Positions 8,493 through 15,560 of a stretch of 25,668 nt of DNA are shown one piece after another. The translations under genes were made by a program, and so were the position numbers. Each line of letters begins with the position of its first letter. Position 1 is the stretch's first letter. Source of the stretch: Kangiella sp. (GTDB lineage Bacteria > Pseudomonadota > Gammaproteobacteria > Enterobacterales > Kangiellaceae); assembly GCA_026195755.1 (NCBI GenBank), contig JAPHRL010000143.1, positions 1 to 25,668 of the forward strand. The letters are read 5' to 3'. The notes under the pieces are model-generated. The model did not search any database. It was not told where the DNA came from and saw only the letters and a program-made list of their open reading frames with translations.

Positions 8493-8511
8493 ATATCACT
8501 AAGGTTATGAA

Positions 8512-9750
8512 TTACTTCTGCTTTCTGCGAGCCCAACCAAACAGCCCGAGCAGAGACAGACCTAGCAAACTCCAACTACCCCCACCGGTACCGTGACTAA
8601 TCGTTGACGGATTTGGATCAGGCGTCGAATTATAGGTATCACGGCCAGCATCTTCTAACGGCACTTCAAGCAGTGGTGAAAACTCACTGGACACATCATC
8701 TAATATTTCACCAGTGTCAGCATCAATCAACTCAATTCTGAAATCATAGTAGTCTGTTGGATAGCCTGACTGCCACTCTGCATCAATTGAGATAACATCA
8801 TCCGCGCTTGCTCCGACTACTGTGAAGACAGAAGTTTCAGTTTCATATTCCCAGCTGTACCCAGGTCTTCTTTGGTATAACACTGCATAAATATCTCTCG
8901 AACTTTGTTCGGTATCGACATCAAAGCTAATAGTAAAATCACGGTAAAAACCATCGTTATCATTATCCGTCCAAATCTCGGTCTTAACGGTGCTCACCCA
9001 GGTATCGCTTGATACGTTTCCAGACTCGTAGCTTTTATCCTCAAGTGGCAGCCAACCCAAATCAGGGTCATCATATTCGGTAAAAGTATCCACCACACCT
9101 GAATATCCATATTCAAACAAATCAATGAGTACCTCATAACGACCCGGCGGGAAACCGCTATTGAGCTTGGTCGTCACTGTATAATCATCAGAAGAGTTGT
9201 CACCATAAATGCTAAATACATCGGTTGTGTAATAGTGTACCCACTCGCTTTCACCATTTTTACGAATAAACATTTCAGCATAAATATCATAATGTTCATC
9301 ATAATAAGCATCCACATCAAAGTTAACACTAAGCTTGGTGTAATAACCATCAGCATCATAGTCTTCATAAAGATAGACTGATGCATCATAGAAATATAAA
9401 TGGTTCAGACTTGAACTTGAGCTTTTTTCAGATGCTTTAGGTAGCTCGCTTTTCTGAGCACGCATAGCGCTACGAGTTTTTGCAGGCGACTTATCCAGCT
9501 CAAGCTGTAACTCAGCTTTTAAATTAGTCGCAACCTGTTTTGCGGTATAGGATGAAGTACGGTTAACATCAACAGGCTCTTTTGTAGCTTGTTGAGTCGC
9601 TTTTTCTGTACTTTGCTTACTTTCCACCACCGTGGTTGTTTTAGTTTTACCAGCAATGCTAGATTGCGGCTCTTCCGCCCAGACACTGCCAGCAAATAGG
9701 ATAGATGACAAAGTCACCCCGAGTGGCAGTAATGTTTTTGCTATTTTCAT
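8512..9750 (-). CDS. GlyGly-CTERM surface protein with two tandem beta domains (choice-of-anchor H-like)
   Basis: 412 aa. Signal peptide 1-25 (cut after VWA). Residues 26-115 are low-complexity, Thr/Ser/Lys-rich. Two tandem homologous repeats follow, about 118-220 and 252-353. Each starts with an Asp-rich DxDxDG loop (DYDADG 130-135; DNDNDG 262-267), continues with a F-DVD strand, a W-x-Y strand, a D-D turn and a YP/FP..YE/YD strand. The C-terminus is a GlyGly-CTERM sorting signal: GGGSW (389-393), a hydrophobic helix LLGLSLLGLFGW and the basic end ARRKQK. Such tails are processed by rhombosortase (family knowledge), placing the protein at the cell surface or releasing it through type II secretion. 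The DxDxDG loops suggest calcium binding. An AGGAGT site precedes the ATG. No enzymatic motif seen; function unknown. Confidence 0.75.
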   Translation of the reverse strand: MKIAKTLLPLGVTLSSILFAGSVWAEEPQSSIAGKTKTTTVVESKQSTEKATQQATKEPVDVNRTSSYTAKQVATNLKAELQLELDKSPAKTRSAMRAQKSELPKASEKSSSSSLNHLYFYDASVYLYEDYDADGYYTKLSVNFDVDAYYDEHYDIYAEMFIRKNGESEWVHYYTTDVFSIYGDNSSDDYTVTTKLNSGFPPGRYEVLIDLFEYGYSGVVDTFTEYDDPDLGWLPLEDKSYESGNVSSDTWVSTVKTEIWTDNDNDGFYRDFTISFDVDTEQSSRDIYAVLYQRRPGYSWEYETETSVFTVVGASADDVISIDAEWQSGYPTDYYDFRIELIDADTGEILDDVSSEFSPLLEVPLEDAGRDTYNSTPDPNPSTISHGTGGGSWSLLGLSLLGLFGWARRKQK

Positions 9751-9914
9751 AATGGACTCCTAGTACCCAACGCCTTTTTCACTGCTTAAAGCTTGCTAAA
9801 AGAGGCAGAAAAAATATGTGATTACTCATCTATGGCCTTATTAAAGCAATCAGCAACTGAATCCTTCCTGAATTAAAAAACCAAGGACTTGCTAATAAAT
9901 GCACGCTTTAGCGT

Positions 9915-9943
9915 GTGAAAATTTCAAGTCTATAACCTATAAT
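9915..9943 (+). promoter_or_regulatory. Promoter candidate for the ferredoxin-NADP reductase gene
   Basis: A consensus -10 TATAAT (9938-9943) lies 17 bases after GTGAAA (9915-9920), which matches TTGACA at four positions. The -10 covers the upstream ATG at 9942, so a transcript from here would start near 9950 and favour the ATG at 9972. A small hairpin CACGC-ttta-GCGTG (9902-9915) lies just upstream. The rest of 9751-9901 shows only the ribosome site of the minus-strand neighbour. Confidence 0.45.
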
Positions 9944-9971
9944 GAGTACAAAATTTAAGATTGAGAGTCGT

Positions 9972-10703
9972 ATGCCATTACCCACTTTTCGCGTTGAATT
10001 AACCGAAAACCAACAAATAACACCTAAAGTCCATAAACTTGTATTTAAGTTTGTGGAGCCTCAGCACTTTACCTATGTTCCAGGCCAGTTTGTGTCTTTT
10101 ATCTTGCCCCACGAAGGCGACAAACCTTTAAAACGCAGCTATTCCATAGCTAACCTCGAACAGAGTCCTGAAAACACCCAGCACCTTGAGATCGTGGTAG
10201 CTTATGTGGAAGGAGGCAAAGCAACAGAGTTCTTTTTTAATGCCAGACCAGGTCTAGAGATTGATATCACAGGCCCATTTGGACTCTTATATCTACCCGA
10301 AGAGTTGCCCAAGCGTGTGTTTTTAGTCGGTACAGGTACCGGCGTCGCGCCGTACCGCTGTATGCTCAACCAGCTCAACGATTATCCAGACACAGAGTTT
10401 CATATACTGTTTGGCGCTCAATATGAAGAAGACATGTTTTATCTGGACGATTTTAAGCATGCGTCTGAGCAAGAGAATATATTCTTTCATCGTTGCTTAA
10501 GTAAACAGGATCCCCTGTCAGAAGGCTGCTCAAAAGGCTATGTTCAACATAAGTTAGAAAGTTTTGATCCCAGCCCAGAAACCGACCTGGTGTATTTGTG
10601 TGGCAATCCAAACATGGTTGACGATGTCTTTAATCTTTTAAAAGACAAAGAATTTGGGGTAAAACAAGTCAAACGTGAGAAATACGTATTTAGTAAATAC
10701 TAA
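9972..10703 (+). CDS. fpr: Ferredoxin/flavodoxin-NADP+ reductase-like FAD oxidoreductase
   Basis: About 243 aa cytosolic flavoprotein of the FNR superfamily passing electrons between NAD(P)H and ferredoxin or flavodoxin. Counting from the ATG at 9942, the FAD motif RSYSIAN is at 65-71, the NADP-binding GTGTGVAPYR at 130-139, and the C-terminal LCGNPNMVDD at 219-228. The beta-barrel FAD domain precedes the Rossmann NADP domain in the usual order. Two starts are possible: 9942 (no ribosome site, overlapped by a consensus -10) or 9972 (MPLPTFRVEL, weak GAGAG upstream), and I prefer the latter. The ending EKYVFSKY resembles bacterial Fpr subclass proteins. The next gene starts 36 bp downstream and may be co-transcribed. 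Precise electron acceptor cannot be read. Confidence 0.8.
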   Translation: MPLPTFRVELTENQQITPKVHKLVFKFVEPQHFTYVPGQFVSFILPHEGDKPLKRSYSIANLEQSPENTQHLEIVVAYVEGGKATEFFFNARPGLEIDITGPFGLLYLPEELPKRVFLVGTGTGVAPYRCMLNQLNDYPDTEFHILFGAQYEEDMFYLDDFKHASEQENIFFHRCLSKQDPLSEGCSKGYVQHKLESFDPSPETDLVYLCGNPNMVDDVFNLLKDKEFGVKQVKREKYVFSKY

Positions 10704-10739
10704 CCAATAAATTAAAACTATTAGAATCAGGACACCATT

Positions 10740-12473
10740 ATGAACAAGACCTTATATTTGAAGAAAACAGTGTGCACCTTATCTTTTGCCATAGCATTAG
10801 CGCTTGGTGCTTGCAGCAACGAATCAGAAACAGTTGTAACACCAGGTAGTAATGACCAAGCAACTGAAGTAACTAGCGAAGGCCAAACTCGAGGCTCTGA
10901 TCAGGATATGATTCAAGAAAGTGTCGAGTATAGCCGTTTTGATATTTACGCACCTTTTACGCTAACCAGTGACCTGTCGCACTTATCCGACAACCAAAAG
11001 AAGATGATCAGCCTGTTGATAGACGCAGGAAAAATCATGGACAACCTGTTCTGGAAACAGGCTTATGGTGATAAAGAAGCCTTGCTAGCCAAAATTGAAG
11101 ATCCAAAAGCAAAACAGTTTGCCATCATTAACTATGGTCCATGGGATCGCCTGGATGGTAACCAACCTTTTATCAAAGGTTATGACGTTAAAAATAAAGG
11201 TGCACAATTTTATCCCGCTGATATGACGGTTGCTCAATTCGAAGCCTGGGAACAGGAAGATAAAGACGGGCAATACTCACTAGTGCGTCGCGATAACAAT
11301 GGCAATCTAAAGCTGGTTCCCTATTCGGCTGCCTATAAAGATCAGCTTGAAGAAGCCAGCCGCTTACTTAAAAGTGCAGCATTACTTGCTGAAAATGAAG
11401 GTTTCAAGAAATACCTTGAACTTCGTGCTGATGCTTTATTAACCGACAACTATCAACCTTCGGATTTTGCCTGGATGGATATGAAAACCAATCCAGTAGA
11501 AGTTGTCATAGGCCCTATTGAAAACTACGAAGATCAACTCTTTGGCTACAAAACTGCTTTCTCAGCTTACGTTCTAATCAAAGATTTGGCGTGGAGCGAA
11601 CGTCTATCACGCTTTGCAGCTTTTCTACCTGAGTTACAGAAAGGGCTACCCGTCGATGAACAATACAAACAGGAAATGCCTGGAACTGACAGCGACCTAA
11701 ATGCTTATGATGTAGTTTATTATGCAGGCGATAGCAATGCTGGCTCAAAAACCATTGCCATTAACTTACCTAATGACGAACAGGTTCAATTGGCCAAAGG
11801 CACCCGTCGCTTACAGCTTAAAAATGCCATGAAAGCCAAATTCGACAAAATTCTGGTTCCTATTTCTGAGCAACTCATCACCCCAGAACAGCGTAAACAT
11901 ATTACTTTTGATGCATTTTTTGCTAACACCATGTTCCATGAAGTAGCCCACGGCCTGGGCATTAAAAATACCATTGATGGCTCGAATACCGTTCGAGCAG
12001 CGCTTAAAGATACAGCATCAGCCTTAGAAGAAGGCAAGGCAGACATCTTAGGGCTCTACATGGTCAGCAAGCTGTACGAAAAAGGTGAAATTAAAGATGG
12101 AGAGCTGATGGACAACTACGTCACCTTCCTTGCTGGTATATTCCGCTCGGTTCGCTTTGGCGCATCCAGCGCTCACGGTCGCGCCAATATGGTTCGCTTT
12201 AACTTCTTTAAAGAAGCTGGTGCTTTCAGCCGTGATCCAGAAACAGGGTATTACAGTGTGAACTTTGACAAGATGACGGTAGCAATCGACGCACTTTCAA
12301 ATAAAATTCTAACCATCCAGGGCGATGGTGATTATGAGGGAGCCCAAAAACTATTAGAAGAACAAGGTATTATCGATGATCAGCTTGCAAGCGACTTAAA
12401 GCTTCTGGAAGAAATGCAAATACCAGTAGATGTGACTTTCAATCAGGGAAAGGAAGTATTAGGTATCGACTAA
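10740..12473 (+). CDS. M49-like (dipeptidyl peptidase III family) zinc peptidase, lipoprotein
   Basis: 577 aa. A lipoprotein signal ends in LGAC with C25 as the lipidated cysteine, followed by a Ser/Thr/Glu-rich linker to about residue 60. The peptidase region carries HEVAH (400-404), the zinc-binding HExxH, and the downstream EEGKADILGLYM (430-441), matching the EECRAE helix that supplies the third zinc ligand in dipeptidyl peptidase III. Classical DPP III has the longer HELLGH motif; this bacterial branch has plain HExxH followed by GLG. The region SRFDIYAPFTLTSDLSHLS (65-83) is shared with annotated bacterial DPP III-like proteins. It should act as an envelope-anchored peptidase. AGGA lies 8 bases before the ATG. 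It is followed by an intrinsic terminator at 12508. Confidence 0.8.
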   Translation: MNKTLYLKKTVCTLSFAIALALGACSNESETVVTPGSNDQATEVTSEGQTRGSDQDMIQESVEYSRFDIYAPFTLTSDLSHLSDNQKKMISLLIDAGKIMDNLFWKQAYGDKEALLAKIEDPKAKQFAIINYGPWDRLDGNQPFIKGYDVKNKGAQFYPADMTVAQFEAWEQEDKDGQYSLVRRDNNGNLKLVPYSAAYKDQLEEASRLLKSAALLAENEGFKKYLELRADALLTDNYQPSDFAWMDMKTNPVEVVIGPIENYEDQLFGYKTAFSAYVLIKDLAWSERLSRFAAFLPELQKGLPVDEQYKQEMPGTDSDLNAYDVVYYAGDSNAGSKTIAINLPNDEQVQLAKGTRRLQLKNAMKAKFDKILVPISEQLITPEQRKHITFDAFFANTMFHEVAHGLGIKNTIDGSNTVRAALKDTASALEEGKADILGLYMVSKLYEKGEIKDGELMDNYVTFLAGIFRSVRFGASSAHGRANMVRFNFFKEAGAFSRDPETGYYSVNFDKMTVAIDALSNKILTIQGDGDYEGAQKLLEEQGIIDDQLASDLKLLEEMQIPVDVTFNQGKEVLGID

Positions 12474-12507
12474 AGAACCAACTCTTGACAAATACTCTGT
12501 ATCAAAG

Positions 12508-12532
12508 AAAAGGCGTCTACGGACGCCTTTTT
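12508..12532 (+). terminator. Intrinsic terminator
   Basis: AAAA-GGCGTC-tacg-GACGCC-TTTTT, a 6-bp GC stem with a tetraloop and T tract 35 bp after the M49-like peptidase stop. It separates that gene from tusD and shows that tusD translation cannot begin upstream of it. The rest of the 170-bp gap holds a possible tus -10 (TAAAAT, 12591-12596) without a convincing -35. Confidence 0.9.
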
Positions 12533-12643
12533 ATATTTGCCTCGTCATTTATGTTCCTAACCTGTGCTAGGACTAAACAATGCTCTCTGTTAAAATGCAT
12601 CCCATCGCATTCTTATTTCTCACTAATAAGCTATAACAACCCT

Positions 12644-13036
12644 ATGGCAACTTACTCACTACTAGTAACCGCTAATCCCTACTCTTCTCAGGGACAGTTG
12701 AGCGCTATTCAATTTGCTAAAACCCTGCTTGAGCAGGGTCATGAGCTAATGCGTGTGTTTTTCTATGCAGATGGAGTATTAGTAGCTAGCCGCTTACATG
12801 CTCCGCCTGCAGATGAAATTAATTTAACTAAGGCTTGGGCGAAGCTTGCTATAGAAAAGGATATTGAATTGATCGCTTGTGTTACTGCAGCCAACAAGCG
12901 TGGCATTGTGAACGTTGCTGAAGCAGAACGAAATGCTCTGACCGGTAACAACCTTGACCCTGCCTTTGAAATTAGCGGTCTTGGCCAACTCACCGAAGCG
13001 ATGCTTAACAGCGACCGCTTAATCACATTTGGATAA
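12644..13036 (+). CDS. tusD: Sulfurtransferase TusD (DsrE family)
   Basis: 130 aa. Part of the TusBCD heterohexamer that relays persulfide sulfur from TusA to TusE for MnmA-dependent 2-thiolation of tRNA wobble uridine (established in E. coli). The active cysteine is C79 in LIACVTAANKRGIV, and the sequence aligns with E. coli TusD from YSLLVTANPY through the end GLGQLTEAMLNSDRLITFG. The reading frame is open upstream to 12485, but that stretch contains the preceding terminator and no homology, so I start at the ATG at 12644. No clear ribosome site. tusC begins directly after the stop. Confidence 0.9.
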   Translation: MATYSLLVTANPYSSQGQLSAIQFAKTLLEQGHELMRVFFYADGVLVASRLHAPPADEINLTKAWAKLAIEKDIELIACVTAANKRGIVNVAEAERNALTGNNLDPAFEISGLGQLTEAMLNSDRLITFG

Positions 13037-13408
13037 ATGATGATGAACAAATCCATTTGTATAGTATTTAACAAAACACCCTACGGCTCGCAAGCAGGCC
13101 GTGAATTATTAGACATTGCTTTGATGGCAGCGGCTTTTGATATGCCAATAACAGCTCTATTCGTTGAGCAAGGTGTCTATCAACTATTAAAGGGACAAGA
13201 ACCGGATATTCTTGATATCAAGAACCATTCTGCAACTTTTAAAGCGCTGCCTCTTTATGGCATTGAAGATATTTTGGTAGAAGAAGATGCTCTACAAAAG
13301 TTTAATTTAAATGTGCAAGAGCTAGTTGAGATTGATGGATTAAAAACGATCAGTTCCAGCCATGCACAAAGCCTTCTCGCGAACAGCGATTTTATTTTAA
13401 CGCTTTAA
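13037..13408 (+). CDS. tusC: Sulfur relay protein TusC
   Basis: 123 aa DsrF-family subunit of TusBCD. It shows the family features FNKTPYGSQAGRELLD near the N-terminus, GVYQLLKGQEPD in the middle and LPLYGIED after that, all matching E. coli TusC. TusC lacks the active cysteine of TusD, as is normal. Three consecutive ATGs (13037, 13040, 13043) follow the tusD stop with no gap; the third is best spaced from GGA at 13031. Translational coupling with tusD is likely. Confidence 0.88.
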   Translation: MMMNKSICIVFNKTPYGSQAGRELLDIALMAAAFDMPITALFVEQGVYQLLKGQEPDILDIKNHSATFKALPLYGIEDILVEEDALQKFNLNVQELVEIDGLKTISSSHAQSLLANSDFILTL

Positions 13409-13418
13409 AGGTTTGCTT

Positions 13419-13694
13419 ATGAAAAGTTTGTATATCATTAACCAACCACAAAAACTCAATCAGGCATTACCTTTTATCAGCGAACAGGATGGCATTTTAC
13501 TGATTGAGGATGCTGTTGTTGTGGCAACCTATGGCAGCGTACAGGCAAACCATCAGACTCTTTATGTGTTAGTTGAAGATTTAATTGCCCGCGGCTTAAA
13601 GGATAAGGTTGGAGTCGAACAATGGAATTTAGTCGATTACCCACAGTTTGTCGAATTAACACTGCAGTACGACAAGTCTGTTTCCTGGCTATAG
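13419..13694 (+). CDS. tusB: Sulfur relay protein TusB (DsrH family)
   Basis: 91 aa, the typical TusB size, with EDLIARGL in the middle and VDYPQFVELTLQYDKSVSW at the end, as in E. coli TusB. The start is the ATG at 13419, 7 bases after AAAGG (13407-13411), which overlaps the tusC stop. An in-frame TTG at 13413 is too close to that site. Third gene of tusDCBE, 10 bp after tusC. Confidence 0.87.
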   Translation: MKSLYIINQPQKLNQALPFISEQDGILLIEDAVVVATYGSVQANHQTLYVLVEDLIARGLKDKVGVEQWNLVDYPQFVELTLQYDKSVSWL

Positions 13695-13709
13695 AGGGGG
13701 TATGTATGC

Positions 13710-14036
13710 ATGAATGATTTACTGGCAGATTTACCTCGCGATAAGCAAGGCTATTTAACCGACTCAAGTGTTTGGAATGAAGATGTTGCTAGAGCAATAG
13801 CTAGCGAAGAAGCTATTGAGTTAACCGAAGACCACTGGCAGGTCGTTTGGTATGTGCGTAAATTTTATGAAGAGTTTAATACCAGCCCCTCCATTCGTCC
13901 TTTAGTTAAGTATCTGGCCAAAGAGTGGTCACCCGAAAAAGGCACCAGTATATACTTGCACCTACTTTTCCCGGAAGGTCCGGCCAAGCAAGCAACAAAA
14001 ATTGCTGGGCTACCGAAACCAGCACGCTGCATATAG
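13710..14036 (+). CDS. tusE: TusE/DsrC family sulfurtransferase
   Basis: 108 aa. Accepts sulfur from TusBCD and passes it to MnmA on tRNA. It has the family core WNEDVARAIASEEAIELTEDHW (key residues W, LTEDHW), FYEEFNTSPSIRPLVKYL, and the penultimate catalytic cysteine in the ending KPARCI (C107). A second, DsrC-type cysteine ten residues upstream is absent, consistent with TusE rather than a dissimilatory DsrC. The ribosome site AGAGGGGG (13693-13700) stands 9 bases before the ATG. Three other ATGs (13702, 13706, 13714) crowd the start in other frames. After the stop, a weak hairpin ATTGC-atcag-GCAAT (14041-14055) has no T tract. Confidence 0.92.
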   Translation: MNDLLADLPRDKQGYLTDSSVWNEDVARAIASEEAIELTEDHWQVVWYVRKFYEEFNTSPSIRPLVKYLAKEWSPEKGTSIYLHLLFPEGPAKQATKIAGLPKPARCI

Positions 14037-14140
14037 CGTCATTGCATCAGGCAATCCAGCTGATTTTTATGCTGAATTGTAACTTTTAGAGAAATATATA
14101 AGGTGTTACAAATTACACATTAAGCTTGCGTTAAGTTTAA

Positions 14141-14169
14141 TTGTTTAGGATAGCAAGCAAGAGTAAAAT
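14141..14169 (+). promoter_or_regulatory. Promoter candidate for mlaC-like gene
   Basis: TTGTTT (14141-14146), 17-base spacer, TAAAAT (14164-14169), inside the 214-bp gap after tusE. The gene's ribosome site AAGGTG is at 14240-14245. Confidence 0.45.
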
Positions 14170-14250
14170 GGCGACATTCAATGAATGGCAAATTGTGACG
14201 TTAATTGCGTCTAAGAATAACAACCCGACATTAATGGTTAAGGTGAACCT

Positions 14251-14907
14251 ATGAAACGCATTGTTAATCAAGCACTTGCAATAATAGTAATTTTTGGATT
14301 GAGCTTTACAGCTAGCGCAAAAGTTGATCCAAAAGTCCACTTAGAGCAAGTAACACAACAAATTAGTGCTGAGATTCTTGAAAATAAGGATAAAATCAAG
14401 GCTGATGCAGAGTACGCAAAAGGTCTTATTGAAACCTATTTATTACCTGAGGTAGATACAGAGTATATGGCGAAGCGTATCTTAGGTCGGGAATACTGGA
14501 CAGAATCGACTGAAGCACAACGTCAAACCTTCATAGAGCAGTTTATCAGCTTATTACTAAACAGTTATGCTAAAGGCTTAGCTAATTATGACGGTCAGCC
14601 CATTACTTATGAAGACACCCAATATTCAACCAGCGGCAACACCGCTAATGTACGTTCGGTGATCATCCCACAAGAAGGTGAACCAATCCTGATTGATTAT
14701 CGCCTAAAACTTGGCGCTGATGATAAGTGGTTAGTGACTGACGTTATTATTGAAGGTGTCAGCATGGCTAAAAGTTATGCCACTCAATATCGTGAAAGAA
14801 TTGCACAAATTGGTATTGAAGCTACCTTGAAGGAACTCGCTGAAGAAAACAAAAAAGCGAAAAATGCCAGCGAAATCAGTGACGAGAAACCAAACGAAAA
14901 AACATAA
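14251..14907 (+). CDS. MlaC/Ttg2D-like periplasmic phospholipid-binding protein
   Basis: 218 aa. Signal peptide 1-23 (TASA). The mature part follows E. coli MlaC: LLPEVDTEYMAKRILGREYW, AQRQTFIEQFISLLLNSYAKGLANYDGQ, VRSVIIPQEGEPILIDYRLK and VTDVIIEGVSMAKSYATQYRERI (key residues EGVSM). MlaC ferries phospholipid between the outer-membrane MlaA complex and the inner-membrane MlaFEDB transporter. The C-terminal 25 residues are Lys/Glu/Asn-rich and extend beyond the fold. No mlaF, E, D or B gene lies next to it here, unlike the standard operon; it is a single gene with its own promoter and terminator. It may be the only MlaC, moved away, or a paralogue. Confidence 0.85.
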   Translation: MKRIVNQALAIIVIFGLSFTASAKVDPKVHLEQVTQQISAEILENKDKIKADAEYAKGLIETYLLPEVDTEYMAKRILGREYWTESTEAQRQTFIEQFISLLLNSYAKGLANYDGQPITYEDTQYSTSGNTANVRSVIIPQEGEPILIDYRLKLGADDKWLVTDVIIEGVSMAKSYATQYRERIAQIGIEATLKELAEENKKAKNASEISDEKPNEKT

Positions 14908-14914
14908 CCAATTC

Positions 14915-14946
14915 AAAAAAGGCCAGCCTCCAAGCTGGCCTTTTTT
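14915..14946. terminator. Bidirectional intrinsic terminator
   Basis: AAAAAA-GGCCAGC-ctccaa-GCTGGCC-TTTTTT between the convergent mlaC-like and peroxiredoxin genes; symmetric A and T tracts allow use on both strands. Confidence 0.92.
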
Positions 14947-14960
14947 ATCCGATGAGCAAA

Positions 14961-15434
14961 CTAAAGTTTGCTTATAATGTTTTCCGCAGAACTTTTTTCA
15001 AAGCCTTTCTCATCAACTTCTAATGCTTTCACCACACCGTCATCAACGACCATAGCAAAACGCTTACTACGAACACCCATTCCGAAACCTGTGGCATCCA
15101 TTTCGATACCCATGGCTTCAGTAAAATCAGCGTTACCATCAGCCAACATCATAATATCATCGGCATTCTGCGCCTTGCCCCATGCATCCATCACAAACAC
15201 ATCATTAACGGACATGCAGGCAATGGTATCAACACCTTTTGACTTGATCTCGTCCGCTTTAACGACAAAACCAGGTAGGTGAGCCGCGCTACAGGTTGGC
15301 GTGAAAGCACCTGGCACTGCAAACAAGACAACTTTTTTGCCAGAGAAAATAGCATCCGTTGAAATATCTTGCGGACCATCTTTACCCATCACTTTCAGGG
15401 TTACATTCGGTAAGCTGTCACCGACTTCAATCAT
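14961..15434 (-). CDS. Prx5-type peroxiredoxin
   Basis: 157 aa cytosolic thiol peroxidase of the Prx5/PrxII subfamily, reducing H2O2 and organic peroxides. The active site PGAFTPTCSAAHLPGF (41-56) holds the peroxidatic cysteine C48, with P41 and T45 in place. Other family marks are CMSVNDVFVMDAWGK (73-87, second cysteine C73) and RSKRFAMVVDDG (122-133). It lacks the glutaredoxin domain fused to this enzyme in some bacteria, so it would use a separate glutaredoxin or thioredoxin. The ribosome site GAGG precedes the ATG. It shares a 126-bp divergent region with the gamma-glutamyltransferase gene, which contains a small palindrome CTCAA-ttat-TTGAG (15452-15465). Confidence 0.9.
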   Translation of the reverse strand: MIEVGDSLPNVTLKVMGKDGPQDISTDAIFSGKKVVLFAVPGAFTPTCSAAHLPGFVVKADEIKSKGVDTIACMSVNDVFVMDAWGKAQNADDIMMLADGNADFTEAMGIEMDATGFGMGVRSKRFAMVVDDGVVKALEVDEKGFEKSSAENIISKL

Positions 15435-15560
15435 AGTTATCCTCTATTTGACTCAATTATTTGAGCTATTATCTTAACGCTATATTTATTTACAGGGCAA
15501 AGTTTATTAGAGTGCTACTTAACAGCTAGAAAAATTTTTATGTCCCACGGGGGAAATCTA

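Noticed and set aside
12485..12643. Upstream in-frame extension of tusD (53 codons)
   Set aside because: It contains the intrinsic terminator at 12508-12532 and has no similarity to TusD, which begins at the ATG at 12644.
13477..13767. 96-codon minus-strand frame across tusB and tusE
   Set aside because: Opposite to two confirmed tus genes and without any recognisable motif.
15540..15560. ATG at 15540 as start of the gamma-glutamyltransferase
   Set aside because: The GGGGGA site and the signal peptide both fit the ATG at 15561.
15435..15560. OxyR site in the divergent peroxiredoxin promoter region
   Set aside because: No convincing ATAG-CTAT repeat with the right spacing; only a short CTCAA/TTGAG dyad.
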